Of a stretch of DNA of 64,000 nucleotides, positions 1 through 12,915 are shown one piece after another (within the stretch, counting starts at the first letter, position 1; every line of letters begins with the position of its first letter). The notes beneath the pieces were generated by a model that saw only the letters and a program-made list of their open reading frames with translations, made no database searches and was not told the DNA's origin. Source of the stretch: Bradysia coprophila (taxonomy: Eukaryota > Arthropoda > Insecta > Diptera > Sciaridae); assembly GCF_014529535.1 (NCBI RefSeq), contig NW_023503372.1, forward strand, positions 376,075 through 440,074. The letters run 5' to 3'. The translations under genes and the position numbers were made by a program.

Positions 1-348
1 TTGGAGTCTTTATATCTTTTAATTCGACGGCTGCCTGTATTTAACAACAGCGACGGTAAAAATAGACGCTGAGCTCTTATATAGCAATGTAGAGTAGGGT
101 TAGTCAATTTTTCGAACTTGCCAAGCCGGGCTTTTGGACCCACCTACAGCGATGCAGAAAGTTCTCTAGAGAATTATAAAGCAAAAAAAATCTTTGTAAA
201 GTTTCGGTTTGTGCTTGCCCAAGACGACTTTTGAAAAATTTCGAGTATCTCGAGTTCCCTCTTATTTGAAAGTGTTTCTGACTAAAGGAATCACCAAATT
301 GCCAACATAGTGAAATTTTGGTCACTTTAATGGCAATAGCTCCTTATC

Positions 349-477
349 ATAGCACTGTCAAGCACCGAAGCTGACTTTAACATCACTCCATTAGAAGGCC
401 AAACACACACCAGTTGATCGGTTCAGTCCTCTATTTGAGTGACGTCAAAGTCAGCTTCGGTGCTAGAAAGTGCGTTG
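349..477. repeat. Fold-back MITE with 8-bp target duplication
   Basis: The arms at about 351-385 and 437-473 are inverted copies of each other around the motif AGCACCGAAGCTGACTTT. The element is flanked by the direct repeat TCCTTATC at 341-348 and 478-485. An 8-bp duplication fits hAT-type insertion. It has no coding capacity. Confidence 0.7.
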
Positions 478-568
478 TCCTTATCGAAGAATCTTTAAAA
501 AAAGCTGTTGAAAGTCTTTTAGTCGAAAAGAGTCTGTTTAAAATTTGAAAAAGCGCATCTGACAACAG

Positions 569-671
569 CAGAGAAATGATAAGTTGGTATGCCTGTGGAT
601 TTTAGAAGAAAACTGAGTTAAAAAATTGTGTAAGGAGAGAATTACAGGCGTACCAACTTATCATTTCTCTG
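569..671. repeat. hAT-like MITE, copy 1
   Basis: The terminal inverted repeats start CAGAGAAATGATAAGTTG and end with its complement. The flanks are GACAACAG (561-568) and GACAGCAG (672-679), an 8-bp target duplication with one mismatch. The CAGAG terminus and 8-bp duplication are typical of hAT elements. The element is 103 bp and non-coding. Confidence 0.8.
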
Positions 672-775
672 GACAGCAGACTCCGAGATGGAGCAATAGG
701 TTGTCGTTCCGCCATCGCTCTCACTTAAACAGTCTATTATCTTTGACAATATAAGGTAACTTAGCGAGCTGACAC

Positions 776-922
776 CAGAGAAATGATAAGTTGTTACGCC
801 TGTGACGAGATAGAAGGAGCATGTCGAAAAAATTGGCACCATTCTTGAGAGAATTCGTACACAGTTTTTAACCTCAAATTCCTTCTATCTCACCACAGGC
901 ATAGCAACTTATCATTTCTCTG
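776..922. repeat. hAT-like MITE, copy 2
   Basis: It has the same CAGAGAAATGATAAGTTG termini as the copy 100 bp upstream. A perfect 8-bp target duplication GCTGACAC lies at 768-775 and 923-930. The element is 147 bp; the sub-terminal parts (GAGATAGAAGGA and its complement) also pair. The intact duplication suggests a fairly recent insertion. Confidence 0.85.
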
Positions 923-930
923 GCTGACAC

Positions 931-3398
931 AGTCTGGCGGGACACTTGGTACTTTTAGAGATATAAATTGCCAAAATACAAAATTTTCGTCTAGTTTGAT
1001 TTTCTCGTAAAAACAGCTAGTGTCGGAGATGGTGTCAGCTCTAAGAATTTTATGTCTGCAATAAAAGCTGATCTTGAAATGCGCAATCAAGATCAGGTTT
1101 TATCAATGAATTTCGAAAAATCATTTTTCTTTTAAACATTGGCGCGCTTTCTACATCAAGTACAAAATTTAAAAGAAAAAAACAGTTTAGCGTTCATGGC
1201 GCAAAATAAAAATGACAAACGAAACGTCAAACCTGTCAAACCCCCTTGTGGAGCGCAGTAATAAATTCGCGGTCATGGCGTCTGACTGGCACTAAAAATA
1301 AACTCTTGCACATTACTAAATAACCGAATAACTTTAGAATACTCAAATTAAAACTAATCAAAATACTCACATTCAATGGTATTACAGTGTTAAGATTAGT
1401 GATAGTGATCCATAAGATAGAAAGCTTAAGTTTAACTAGTGATAAGAGTGTGATTTTCTGTCGAGGAATAGGAAAACATTGCTGCGGGGTGTTCCAACAA
1501 CATTTTGCCATAGTGAATTTCTCGTATGTTTTGGTTTATTGAGCGAAAAAAGAAACGCAGGAAAATGTTCTAATCACACAAATGTGATGTGTCTACAGTC
1601 CAATCAATTCAATTGAATTGTTCATTCATTGACTTTCGTCCGGTTCAACATTAATGTTCTCAATCTTTTTTGAGAAAAAAAAAACGATCAAAAGAACAGG
1701 CTTATCATCTAATAGACTCACATCGAGTGTAACACAATTATTTACAATTTATCAGACCCTCTGCTGCACTTTTAATTTCATTGAAATTCTCTGCTATTTA
1801 TTCGTTTACACTCGAATTGTAAATTCAAAAATTATGTTCATTATGTGCATGTAATCGTCGAGTGATAACAAAGCGGTTCAGTGCGACTGTTATATTAGTA
1901 GCTGCTAAAAGTTTGATTATAGCGCACAAAAATTCTTTGTTTTTTTTTTCGCTTTCTGATAAATATTTTTTTTTACGTCCATGAGACCCGTTTGTTGATT
2001 ATTATTTTTCTGATTTCTTTTTGTTTCTTTTTTAAATTTAAAAATATTAATCCAAATTTCATAACTCGTAACGAATTCAGTATAATAACACACACACACA
2101 AATGTGTATTTAGCTAAACTTCACATTGGAAAACCATGGTCGGAGTTGCCATACAACAGAAACATAAAGTTGCATTAAATTGATTGTTAAATTTGAAATT
2201 AGTTGGTGCCGGTTTGGATTTGATTAAAACAGTTGTGGTTGATTGTATCTTAAAAACAAACGCAAATGTGTTCCGTAATGTACGATCTGGTGAGATACAA
2301 ATGAACTGTTTTGATACACCACCAATATGGGACATGTGAATGAAATGGGTAAGTTTACTTATAGACCGAACTGATTTATTCGATTTAAATGTGAAACGCT
2401 ACGGAATGCATTAAGTTTGTCTGTCAATGTGTGTATAGGTTAGAGCCGAAACATGTCAATAGTTTCGGAGTTAGGGCCAAGAATTGGTTATGGTAATGAA
2501 GGGTCGGTGAACTTCTCATTTTCCTTTTTTTGCCTTCGTAATTTCAAAATTGAATGCAGCTTGATAATTCATGCCGTAAACGTCTGCCTCAGAATTTTTA
2601 ATTTCGAGTTAACGAATGGGAGACTAATGAACCGAAAGAACGGTTTCTTATGTGAGAATATCGTCAATGAAGTGATTCAATGCTGCGTTAGTTAGGACCT
2701 TCTCACTCTTAGGACCTTTGAATTCTCGGCGTAGATATGGCGTGAATGAAATTAATAATTAGAGGAAAGAGAATACTTTGGAGTATTTGCTCAAGTACTT
2801 TAAATGTGTGGACGTTAGGGCATCTGTTACTCGCTGGCAAATGCAGCACATTTCTGAGAAATATCTTACGTATGTATGCCAGTTTCTCATCGGGTGACGG
2901 GTTGAAAATTTCGACATATTGATGCACTATCGAGGACGAAATAGATTTTTACAACGCTGGCGAGAAAGTAGTCATTTTCTCACCTCAGCTGAAACTTCGG
3001 TAGCCTTTGTTGTGAAAATGTTGTGTTGACCTCGGGGAAAAGTGGGCAATTTAATTTTTGTCGTGTGACTTGTGACCGAGGGGTAAATATTCGTAGAAAA
3101 TCCTTAAAATTTTTCATAGAAAATCCTCAAGAAAATCCACAAATTAATAGAAAATCTTCTGAAAGGCTTAAGAAAATCAAATCAGAAGAAGGAAATCACT
3201 GATAATTGAACATCCTTTGAAAATCTATCTAGAATCTCTAAAAAAATCTTGAAAAACGATTGTAAAATCCTTAAATATCCTCAGAGGATTGTCTTTTTGA
3301 AAATCCTTTGTCAACGAAATTTACAAATATCTTCTCTAGAGAAACGCTATATTCCGCGACGAATTCTTTAAATTTTCAGCTTAGAGATACTAGAATCG
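931..3398. other. Non-coding, no gene recognised
   Basis: AT-rich sequence with only short chance ORFs. It holds a (CA)n run near 2090-2101 and several poly-A/T tracts. I see no splice-linked exons, RNA gene or conserved protein segment. Confidence 0.5.
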
Positions 3399-3428
3399 AA
3401 TTGGATTTGAAATAATTGTTTTTTGATG

Positions 3429-3501
3429 TGCACGGCTGAGGCACTAACTCACAACCTTCAACTTGCCGGGCTGATGCTCTAACCAATTGAGCTACCGTGG
3501 A
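3429..3501 (-). repeat. tRNA-like sequence inside a fold-back element
   Basis: On the minus strand these 73 nt fold as a cloverleaf. The acceptor stem pairs 6 of 7. The D arm is GCTC-AATTGGTTA-GAGC with a good A box, the anticodon stem is TCAGC/GTTGA with loop CCGGCAA (GGC in anticodon position), and the T stem is GTGAG/CTCAG with loop TTAGTGC. The usual T-loop TTCGA and U33 are missing, so it is probably a tRNA-derived repeat or tRNA pseudogene. It is bracketed by inverted copies of AATTGGATTTGAAAT at 3399-3413 and 3509-3523, which suggests capture inside a mobile fold-back. Confidence 0.6.
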
Positions 3502-3524
3502 CATTTTCATTTCAAATCCAATTT

Positions 3525-5139
3525 TAAACCGTTGGTTCAACACATGATGTGTATGTTCTTTCTTCTATATGTGTATCTCAATCTCCATTCGATGTGTTTG
3601 TGTTAGTTAGTATACATCGGTTCGATGTCATTTTTCAGAACTCTAAGCACAGTGACACCGCTTGCCTTACAGAATGTATTGCAAACATAGGAGAACTCAA
3701 TCAAGAGTCGTGGACAAATTTACAAATATCCTTCACTTTTAACCCTCATTACGCTCTGGCTAACAACATCCCCAAAATGAAATTTCCAATTTTTTTCCGT
3801 CTTATTCCCTTATTTTATTATTTCTGTCGTGCTTGGCGACGTCAAGTCTTCCTATAAACATTTAATTTTCATGCGGCGACGGACGGACGGTACTTTCATT
3901 TTGGCACCAATTTGAGTTTTCTGTGATATTCGTATACTGTCGTCGAAACTGAACATTTTTTCCTACAGTTTCATACGTTACGCATGTTTCTGTTCCTGTT
4001 GTTGTTGTTGCTTTTTTTCTGCTACAGTTTCTAATATTCTAATTGCAATTTCGCTGAGAATTGTGAGGGCGTGAGGCAAGTACCAAGTAGTATGTTTATG
4101 ATACAAAGGGAAAGGATTTCTTTGAAAAAAATTGACGAAATTTTCTTGTAATTTCAGTGGAAATTCTTCAGTCTTTAACGGATTTGCTTGTCTTTGTCGT
4201 ACCCTCGTACGAAACGGCTATAATACCACAAATCGCAGAAATCGCGATATTATTGGTTAATCTATTACATCTTTTGTTTAAAGCACCATTTCATAGCGAA
4301 TCATAATCTTTTACTTCGTTTGTTTAACAATCAATTTGCTACATTATAAAGTGATTACTAGCCAGAATCCATTGCTTATTTCTATTTTCATTTTCGTTGA
4401 CAGTAACAGATGACTAGCTGCTTCGAAAACGTTAACTTCGTCAATACTTTCTACTATTCGTCAGAATAAAACCAAGTATCTGAAGTCGTAGATTGTTTAT
4501 AAGAAACGTCTGAAAAGAGTTATTATGGTCTGAGCAATGTGCGAGCAGCAACTCCTGACATCAATTTTTCTTTTTAATATACTGATATCAACGGTCATGT
4601 TAGCGTCCATTTCGATTAAGATTATTACTCTGACCCAGAAAGAGAAACCGCATTATGTGCCAAAAATGCATACTATTTAATGTCTCATAAAAACGAGCAG
4701 AATCACATTCAGACCATCCGAAACTGTATTTTCTAAGAAGGAAATACTTAAGTTGGAATTTAATTGTTTTGCAGATAAAATTTAATTTTGTTTTTTATCA
4801 CTTGGGAATTGATTTATTGTTTTACTTCAGTGTTTGTAATCTCATGGCTGTCTTTATAGGCTGTATGAGAATTGCAAAAATGCATTTTTAGATTTTTTAA
4901 ATTTGGCTTATCAGCACTTGGCGGTCAGAAAGTTTTTTTTTCTGAGTTATGGATCCAAATATTCTATGGCGCTTACTTATCAGAATGTTTTATTTGCTAC
5001 GTTTCCGCTTTGTTAATGTAGGTAAATCAGTAAATGATTGGTCATGTAGTAGGGTGAGAGACTCGATTGATTTTCATTCAAAAAATTAATGTCTCGTTGT
5101 CGTCGCCGTGATGAGACTGAATAGTCAGTAATTGCACAG
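3525..5139. other. Non-coding, no gene recognised
   Basis: Only short chance ORFs. A copy of the dispersed ~150-bp repeat family (ATCTTTTACTTC ... AACAGATGA) lies at about 4300-4420. Nothing else is supported. Confidence 0.5.
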
Positions 5140-5310
5140 GGGAAATTTAGTGAGATTTTGACATGAATTTTTCTTCCGCTGGTCCACTACCACGCTCGTG
5201 TCTGTAACGATTTTACCCTTAGAAGACATAAAAGCACTTCGTTTGTAATGAGTGGAGGAGCTGAAAAGCAGCTGAAGCAAATTTATGTCTAAATTGACGT
5301 AAAAACCTTC
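5140..5310. repeat. MITE of the GGTCCAC / AGCTGAAGC family, copy 1
   Basis: The left part carries CGCTGGTCCAC and the right part CAGCTGAAGCAAATTTATG. Together they form imperfect inverted ends. The same paired blocks occur near 9060-9190, 12745-12915 and 24970-25175, so this is a dispersed non-autonomous family. Confidence 0.55.
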
Positions 5311-5779
5311 ACATCATTAATTCCTTCTCGAAGGTATTCGGTCTTTTTGAACAATTGAATTCTCTAATAATTACTTGGGATAGCTTGTACCATTAACGTT
5401 CTTAGAGAAGACGAGAGGAAACTGAAGCTGATGCTGATGAAAGTGATACAAAATTCTTTGTTCACAAAGAAGAAAATATTTTTGTAATCCGTGAAATAGT
5501 TGTAGATCGTTTAAGACGTCTAGACGATCCTTAATATTTTTCTATTTAAAAGAAATTCGATTAAAATTGAGAAAATTCTCTGAAAAACCTAGAAAATCGG
5601 TTGTAATCCTCTTGTGATAACCTATTTCCACTGCTCATCAACCTGTTGAAAAGCCACTATATCAACATATCCAATAGACAATAATTCCCGCAATCTATAA
5701 TAATTTGTAATTGCCGTCTGCGAAAGGTTATAAATGAATTGTCATAAGCAAACATTGAGGTGCACAAATATTATATTTA

Positions 5780-6273
5780 TCTCCTGCAAGCTGATATTTC
5801 ATACATTACGCGTTTCTGCATATAAACACAAACACATACATAACCACAGCCTATACGATTGGATAATTCACACATAACCCACCTAGGGTAAATTTACTTT
5901 CCATCTACATATTTTCAAAAAAAAAAAAAAAATCGCCGAACGGCGGAAGCGAACACGGGACCAGCAGCATATCAACCAAACATGCTGACCACTACGCCAA
6001 CAAATCACATAACGCGATGCAATTGGTGTCGGTAGTGGTTCGTTAGTCACTTCTACATCGATCAAATAATCAGAGTAGTCGGAATGATGTGATTTGAACG
6101 AAATGTTGAGGTGGATAGTATATGTGTGTGAGTAAGTAAATAAAGGATTCTCTGTATGACGTTTTTTTTTGTTGTGAATGCGTTTTAAAACAACATGCTT
6201 AATTAATTAGTTTTAAATCCAAATATTTGTGGTTATTTCGCTAATGTATGAAATATCAGCTTGCAGGAGATAA
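5780..6273. repeat. Fold-back element containing a tRNA-like unit
   Basis: An arm of about 33 nt at 5780-5812 (ATCTCCTGCAAGCTGATATT...) is repeated inverted at 6239-6273, giving a 490-bp element. Its centre contains the minus-strand tRNA-like sequence at about 5917-6003. Confidence 0.65.
5917..6003 (-). repeat. tRNA-derived (Pol III type) repeat
   Basis: Read on the minus strand, an A-box-like TGGCGTAGTGG (5989-5999) is followed by a B-box-like GTGTTCGCTTCC (5945-5956) and then a run of about 16 T, as at a Pol III terminator. The anticodon arm is irregular (AGCAT/ATGCT with an 11-nt loop), so it is not a working tRNA. It is best described as a tRNA-derived SINE head. Confidence 0.5.
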
Positions 6274-6280
6274 AACATTG

Positions 6281-6402
6281 TTCTACCTTGGTGTATATTT
6301 CTCGAATCACTTCTTATGTACAAGTGTATATACACTCGCTGGCGCTCGTTATATACAATTGTACATACGAAGTTATTCTCGAAATATACACCAAGGTAGA
6401 AA
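6281..6402. repeat. Short fold-back element
   Basis: CTACCTTGGTGTATATTTCT at the left is matched by its complement at the right (6381-6402). The inner stretches TTATGTACAA and TTGTACATACG also pair. It is a near-complete hairpin of about 120 bp. Confidence 0.65.
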
Positions 6403-8589
6403 ATGTACTATTCTAAGCTTTACGTAACATCACACAATTGTAGATCGTCAAAGTAATCTTTCATTTTGTCATCGATTTTAGTTTACTTTCGAATTTTCCA
6501 ATTTATTTAAATTGACTGAAATGATTAGAAGTCAGACGTATTTACTGATGTTAATATGGCAATTACACTCAATAACAAATGAATAATCATCAGCTGACAC
6601 CAATGCTAAAATAATGGAATTGTGTTATACCTCATCAAACCCATGCCTATTAATAATGTTCATCTCCAGGAAGAAAACACAAAATTGTCTCTAAAACACG
6701 TCTACAATTTTTACATTATAAATGTGACAATTCAATGCTTAGGTCTTATACTATTAGTCATTAGTCAGGGGTGAGGGCGGTATAGTAACCAACAAAACGA
6801 GAGCCTTCTATTTTCCTATTCAAATTTGTTGCGTATTTCCGACGTCATTTACTAAGACAGAGATGTTGAAAAGTCTAGTATCACGTCAAAACTTGACTTT
6901 TAAATTTTCGTCCGAGTTACGTGCTAGTAGATTACGTTGGATGCTGCCAAAGTAATTCATTACATAAACTCATTCTTACCAAAACAAGTTGCTCAAAAAC
7001 ACACGGGTGACGGGTCACAAAATTGTTTTCTAATTAAAGAATTACGTAGCAGCATTTAATGTATTCTGGTTTATTGTCTGACCTATGCGAAAGTTGATAC
7101 TACAAAATAATTCTCGTAAAATTAACCGAAAATATTCGTCATATAATGGATCATTTTTGCGGGGGTCAAACTGCTATGTAATGGTCAACTTTCGCATGGA
7201 GCAAGCAATAAAATATTAAAGGTCTGCTCGGGTTTCCTGTTTTTCTCACCAAATTTCCGATTTGTGTTAGCATTATCAAAGCTATCATATTCAAAATACT
7301 CGTTTTCCAACATTCGTTGAAACAATTTATTTTTTAGGAAGTTAACATTGAGCGATGGTAACAGAAAAAAGTGGAAAATTTCTCTTTCAACGATAATTTT
7401 ACTGATAACATCTCTCGTGTGGAAGCTATGTGGCTATGTCATTGTATACATTTCAAATAATAATTTATCACAAAAAATAGTGTGCTTCCGACAAAAGTGA
7501 CATAGCTACGAATACTACAGTTCAAGTTCAGCTTATAACTAAAAGTCTATTCCAATGACATTACCGAAATATAGTTCAAGACCACCCCTTGTTTTGCTGA
7601 TTATACAATTCCACCTACAAAACTGACTGACGAAGTCAACAAAACAAATTTTTGCGAGAGATGCTTATTTCGATTAATAACATTGAAAAATGGTTTTCAA
7701 TACCAAAATGAAAATCCATTCACATTTTTCACATGAATTTTACATTATTTTTCGCTGATGACTGCTATACTACTTATTAAATGTACGAACGTGTTTGTGT
7801 GTGGATGTGGCTGATGTATTGTAATGTTATGCATAAAAAATGTCATGAATTATAATTAACCTAATTTTAATTGTTAGACGGAATAGGTTAAAAAACCAAT
7901 ATAAAACGAAAATTCAATTGTTAAATCGGAACAAATACGTCGTTCTATTGTGTTGTTACAGTTTTTTTCTTTTTAATTGCTTTCACTATATAATTTACAC
8001 CAAAAATTCTTTTTCATATCATAATTTACGAGGTGTTTGAAGGAAGGAAAGCCCCGTTCTATGAGGTTAGAGGTTTATGGGCCGCCAGAAAAAAAACCCA
8101 GACCCGGATTTTAACCTTAAAACATTCGAGAATCGAAGCCGATTGTTTAACGACATTTTAAAACATTTTTCTGAATTTTCGTCGGAATTTTTTTTCATTT
8201 TTCCAATTTTTTTTGGGAAAATTAAGGAAAATATGGGAAAATGTTAGAAAATTCAAGAAAATATGGAAAGTGTTATTCCAAAAATAGTCTCGGGCTTAAA
8301 TATATCTGCCGTGGATACGGGTTTTTTGAACTCGACTGTCCACGATGAGGCGGGCCAAATTTGTATGAACATATAAAACTTGTTTAAAAGTGCTCATCAT
8401 CGTTATTTTAAATTACATTTATGAACTAAAGTCTAAGTCTAGAATAAAATTAATTTTTCCCACGTACGATGTTCTAAACTTTAGTGCAGAGTCCCAAGAC
8501 AAATTTAAAAAACCATTAGCCATGATACGAAATGGACCTACCTGCATCAATAAAAACTGTCAATTGAATATTCAAACGATGTCCTATAG
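6403..8589. other. Non-coding, no gene recognised
   Basis: AT-rich with chance ORFs only. A small inverted repeat around 7080-7200 pairs CTATGCGAAAGTTGA with TCAACTTTCGCATGG. No gene is supported. Confidence 0.45.
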
Positions 8590-8590
8590 A

Positions 8591-9026
8591 CAGTGTCAGC
8601 CAGAAAATCAAGTTCGAGTTTTCCAGGTGCGGATCGTTTTTCCGATACTCAACACGATCTAGAAAAAGTTTGTAGAAGAAACTTTATGAAAATTTTCACG
8701 TTCCGAGTCGCGCAAGACAATTTTCATTTTCATATAATTCACTAAATATGAACAGCTGACTATATAAACGTCATACATAAATGTCAATCAGCTGTGTATT
8801 TTTAGCGAATTATATGAAAATTGTCTTGCGCGACTCGGAACGTGAAAATTTTCATAAAGTTTCTTCTACAATCGCTAAACCGAACTGGTGTGCATACGTT
8901 ATTTTGCACCAGCTGGTCCCATTTGGAATTGTATGTGACCAGCTGGTGCAAAATATCGTATGCACACCAGTTCGGTTTAGTGATTGTACGAACTTTTTCT
9001 AGATTGTGTTGAGTGTGCTGACACTG
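8591..9026. repeat. Composite fold-back with two nested hairpins
   Basis: The outer ends are CAGTGTCAGC and GCTGACACTG. A first hairpin pairs about 8662-8733 with about 8811-8872 (TTTTCACGTTCCGAGTCGCG and its complement). A second pairs about 8874-8926 with about 8937-8990 (CTAAACCGAACTGGTGTGCA). ACACGATCTAGAAAAAGTTTGT near 8653 matches the complement at the right end. This is a hAT-like (CAGTG) non-autonomous element with three-way symmetry. Confidence 0.7.
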
Positions 9027-9059
9027 TCTAATGTCCATTGACACATCATTAATACAGGA

Positions 9060-9190
9060 AACGTCAGTAAAAGTTATACGGTTCTAGCACTACACGCGCG
9101 TGCATGTAACAACTTCACCCACGTAAACAAGCACTTTCGTTTGCATAAGCGGACCAGCTGAAGCGAACTTATGTCTAAGTTTGACTGACG
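9060..9190. repeat. MITE of the GGTCCAC / AGCTGAAGC family, copy 2
   Basis: It ends with GGACCAGCTGAAGCGAAC and the outer inverted ends CGTCAGT and ACTGACG. It is the same family as at 5140, 12745 and 24970. Confidence 0.55.
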
Positions 9191-9976
9191 TCGTCTGTAT
9201 TTTTTACGAATGTTTAATTTGAACAAAGAGCCTAAAAATGTCAGGCTGGGCTATACGGCTATACCGGGTCTTTTTAAAATATCCGCGTCAGGTTGGGTCG
9301 GGTTTCCAAAGAACGTCGGTCCGCACACCTCTACCTCTATTCAAATTGCTAACAAAAGCTCAATTTCAAGTTAATAACTTTTCATTGTGACAACTTCACG
9401 AGTCAAACAATGCTAAAAAAATGTAAATTTCTGGTAATTAATCCGGCTATTGACTATGAGCTATCACAGAATTACCGTAATTACTTGAGATGGATGTGAT
9501 TTGAATATTTTTTTTTTGCATTCATCGACGATATTCAGACTTCCCTTGAATGTTACTCAATTTTTTTTTTTTTTTTAAATAAACAATGCAAATTGAGCTA
9601 ATGTTTTCCTCGTGTAGGTTTTTCTAGTCTGAAAATAGGTGAAAAGTCTACAGTTTGATTACAGAAAGAACTGAAGTTGATTGTCTGATTGTCATGTGAT
9701 AGTTTGGCGGTACAAAAAGAATCAATTGATAAGAGAGAGTAATTAGAATAAATGGAAAGGTGGTAGAGGTACACGTAGTTTGTAGAGCATGCTAAATACC
9801 AAGGTTAATTGTACACTATATCAACGTGATGTGTTTGCAAAAAAAGTCACGCATTTCAATGTGCAAGATCAAATTGTCTGTCTATGCAATCTAATTCTAT
9901 TGCAACTCATGCAATTAATACCATTCATAACCACAATGTCAGCGAAATAAAACATTCCATTCAACACTTCTTTCAG

Positions 9977-12365
9977 TGTCACGAAATTGTGCTCGGAAAA
10001 ATGTGGCCACCTTGATATTCGGCGTCTTTGTTGGATTTTCGTTTGCCTTTCTATTCGTAACTAGTCCGCCCAGAGATTACTGGTCCAGCGAACCGAAAGT
10101 TGACTTACGCGATCCACACTATGGGCACGATCTGGCCGATGCGGCCGGTCCATTGCTGGATGTCGGGTAAGTGGCGGAGGAATGATATGTGATTTCGTAG
10201 AACTTTTTTTTGTGTAATTGAAAATAATAAACAGAAATCATGGTCAACACGAAGAGGCACATGCATTGGAGAACAGTACGGTTGCTGATCAACTATTTAA
10301 TGAAGTGAAAATTTTGTGTTGGATTATGACAAATCCAAGTAATCATCAGAAGAAGGCCAAACATGTGTTGAAGACGTGGGGCTCACGCTGTAATAAATTG
10401 CTATTTATGAGCAGCGCTAAAGGTTTGTTCATTGTGCTGTCGATGCATAAACAAAAGATTTTCTTAACGATTTCGTATTTAAAGATGCGGAAATCAACGC
10501 AATTCCACTACCAGTCAAAGAAGGTAGAAACAATTTGTGGGCTAAAACCAAAGAATCCTTTAAGTACATTTATGACAATCATCTCAACGATTATGATTGG
10601 TTTCTGAAAGCTGACGACGATACATACGTAATCGTTGAGAATTTACGTTACATGCTGTATCCGTATGCAGCTGAGACACCCATCTATTTCGGATGTAGAT
10701 TCAAGCCGTTTGTGAAACAGGTTTGCGAAAAACGTCGAAGTGATTCCATTTCCGATTGTTTTAACAACACATCGATTCCACACAGGGCTATATGTCTGGC
10801 GGAGCTGGTTACGTTCTAAGTAGAGAAGCGGTTCGCCGATTCGTTGAAGTTGCCATACCGGATAAGAAAAAGTGTCGACAGGATGATGATGGAGCTGAGG
10901 ATGTCGAAATCGGTAAATTGATGCATTCGCTTACGTTATTCGTGTTGTTTAATTTGAGAGAAAATGTTTTAACGAAAAAAACAAAACAGGAAAATGTCTG
11001 GAGAAGGTCCATGTCATTGCTGGTGATTCGCGCGATTCGGCTGGTAGAGGAAGGTTTTTCCCGTTCCTTCCGGAACATCATCTAATACCGGGTCATGTGA
11101 ACAATGACTTTTGGTACTGGAAATATATTTACTATAAAACGGACGAGGTAAGAAACAGAAATTTGCATTGATTAGTCCATGGTTGCTTGAATAGTTAGCC
11201 ACATGAGCATTGATTCTTCCAGGCCAAAGATTTTCTTATTCCTCAGTTGGACAGTTGTTGACATTTGACAAATTCAAAGACTTTATTCTCCAAGTTATGG
11301 CCCTAACTTATCCACTAAACCCTCGATAAATAAGAGTCTATCGAGTCTATCTTAACAAATTGATCTCAGACTGTCATGGAAAGTTATGAGATAAAAGGCT
11401 TTTCAAGTCTGTGTATTGTATCTTGTATCCACTGCTGGATGTAGGCCTTCCTTAAGAGGACATCTAACCTTAAAACCTTAAGCTAACACCAATCTAGCTT
11501 TACGTGAATTCCGACTCAGATATTTGAACGGAGAATTCTTCGTGAGTGCGTCGCATCATTCATGTTGTGACCGAGCACCCCAACTACCCAGATTATGAAG
11601 CTTAGTTGTGCTTACGAACATTACTTTCATGCTAAACATTGATGGAAAATCCTATAAAGAATTTGCCATCTGGTCGTGGTCCTTTTGGTGGAAGGACAGT
11701 AAGTTACGACTGAACCAACACATTCAATGCAGTCGAATGATGAATGAAGACAATCAACGATCAATTATTGATCCTGATTCTTGGTGGAAGGACACTGAGC
11801 TAACTGAGTAGTCTATCCTTGCTTAGAATTTTGTCAATTGTGAGGGCAGCCCGTGCCGAATAACTAATTTTCTGGTGCTGCAGTGAGTAATTAAATGACG
11901 TCGTGACGCAAAACTATTCTGCGGTCAATTTAAGTTTATAATTCAAAGCTATGGGTCAGTAGTACCAATGACATACAAGTGTCTATTAAATCATTGAGTA
12001 GTACTGTCTGTTTAGTGCTGCCAAATAAAAGATGAGTAGTAAGCATCTCCTATTTATGTTCCTCAATCAAATAATCCGCATTCCAATCATAAAATGCCAT
12101 TTAACAATCAATCACTCATTTCCAATCACTTTTCCAGGGCCTCGACTGCTGTTCCGACAACGCAATATCGTTCCATTACGTATCGCCGAACCAAATGTAC
12201 GTCTTAGACTACTTAATTTATCATTTGCGACCGTACGGAATTGTCGGACATCCGCAACCATTACCGCATAAGCTGACTAGTGATAACTACAGATCTGTTG
12301 TATCGTCCTCAACTCAAACCAAAAATTTATATACCAAAGTCAAAGCAAATACCAAATTGCCATAA
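9977..12365 (+). CDS. C1GalTA: Core-1 beta-1,3-galactosyltransferase (T-synthase), 5' end incomplete
   Basis: It transfers galactose from UDP-Gal to GalNAc-O-Ser/Thr to make the core-1 (T antigen) O-glycan in the Golgi. The exons are 9977-10166, 10235-10422, 10485-10720, 10786-10912, 10990-11147 and 12138-12365; all joins are in frame with GT-AG ends and the stop is at 12363. The N-terminus shows a type II membrane anchor ([20 protein letters not shown]). The catalytic part has [19 protein letters not shown], the metal-binding DDD in [39 protein letters not shown] and [17 protein letters not shown], all hallmarks of insect C1GalT (GT31). The first exon starts after an acceptor at 9976; a split start codon A|TG would give 375 residues, but the upstream exon was not found. 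A long last intron (11148-12137) separates the C-terminus. Confidence 0.95.
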
Positions 12366-12744
12366 AAAGAAAAAATTAATTTTTAGTCGTCGTTGTAAGC
12401 AGTGAACAAGGAAAAAAAAGTTTTTAATTTTAAGGAAAGCAAAATTGTGTGACTGTATGCGTCAAGTAATAACGGAAAAATAATTCATTGATGGGTTTAG
12501 ATCTGATAATATAAACAATCGAATTCGTTTCATCGGTCGGATAAGAAAATGAAAAAGTTCTTTTTCTGGAAAAATTGAAGAATTATTTCGATTCATAAAT
12601 TGCATGACATAATTTCCTACATGACAAACTTAACTGGAAACCAAATTTATGTTTGAACAATAAATTTAGATCTGAAGTCAAATGTTAAACCAAAAAACGC
12701 TGTGCAATTTCTCGGAATTCGGAGTGAGTCACAGCGGACGTCAG

Positions 12745-12915
12745 TGAAATTTGGACAAGAATTTGCCTCAGCTGTTTTTTCACCTGGTCCACTCATACAA
12801 ACAAAAGTGCTCATACGTCTTTTTACGTGTTTACCACTACCACCCGTATAAACAAGTACAAGCAGTTTGTATGTATGGACCAACTGAAGCAAACTCCAGA
12901 CTAATTTTAACCGAT
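12745..12915. repeat. MITE of the GGTCCAC / AGCTGAAGC family, copy 3
   Basis: TCACCTGGTCCACTCATACA at the left pairs with TGTATGGACCAACTGAAGC at the right. It is the same family as the copies at 5140, 9060 and 24970 and lies in the 3' flank of the galactosyltransferase gene. Confidence 0.6.
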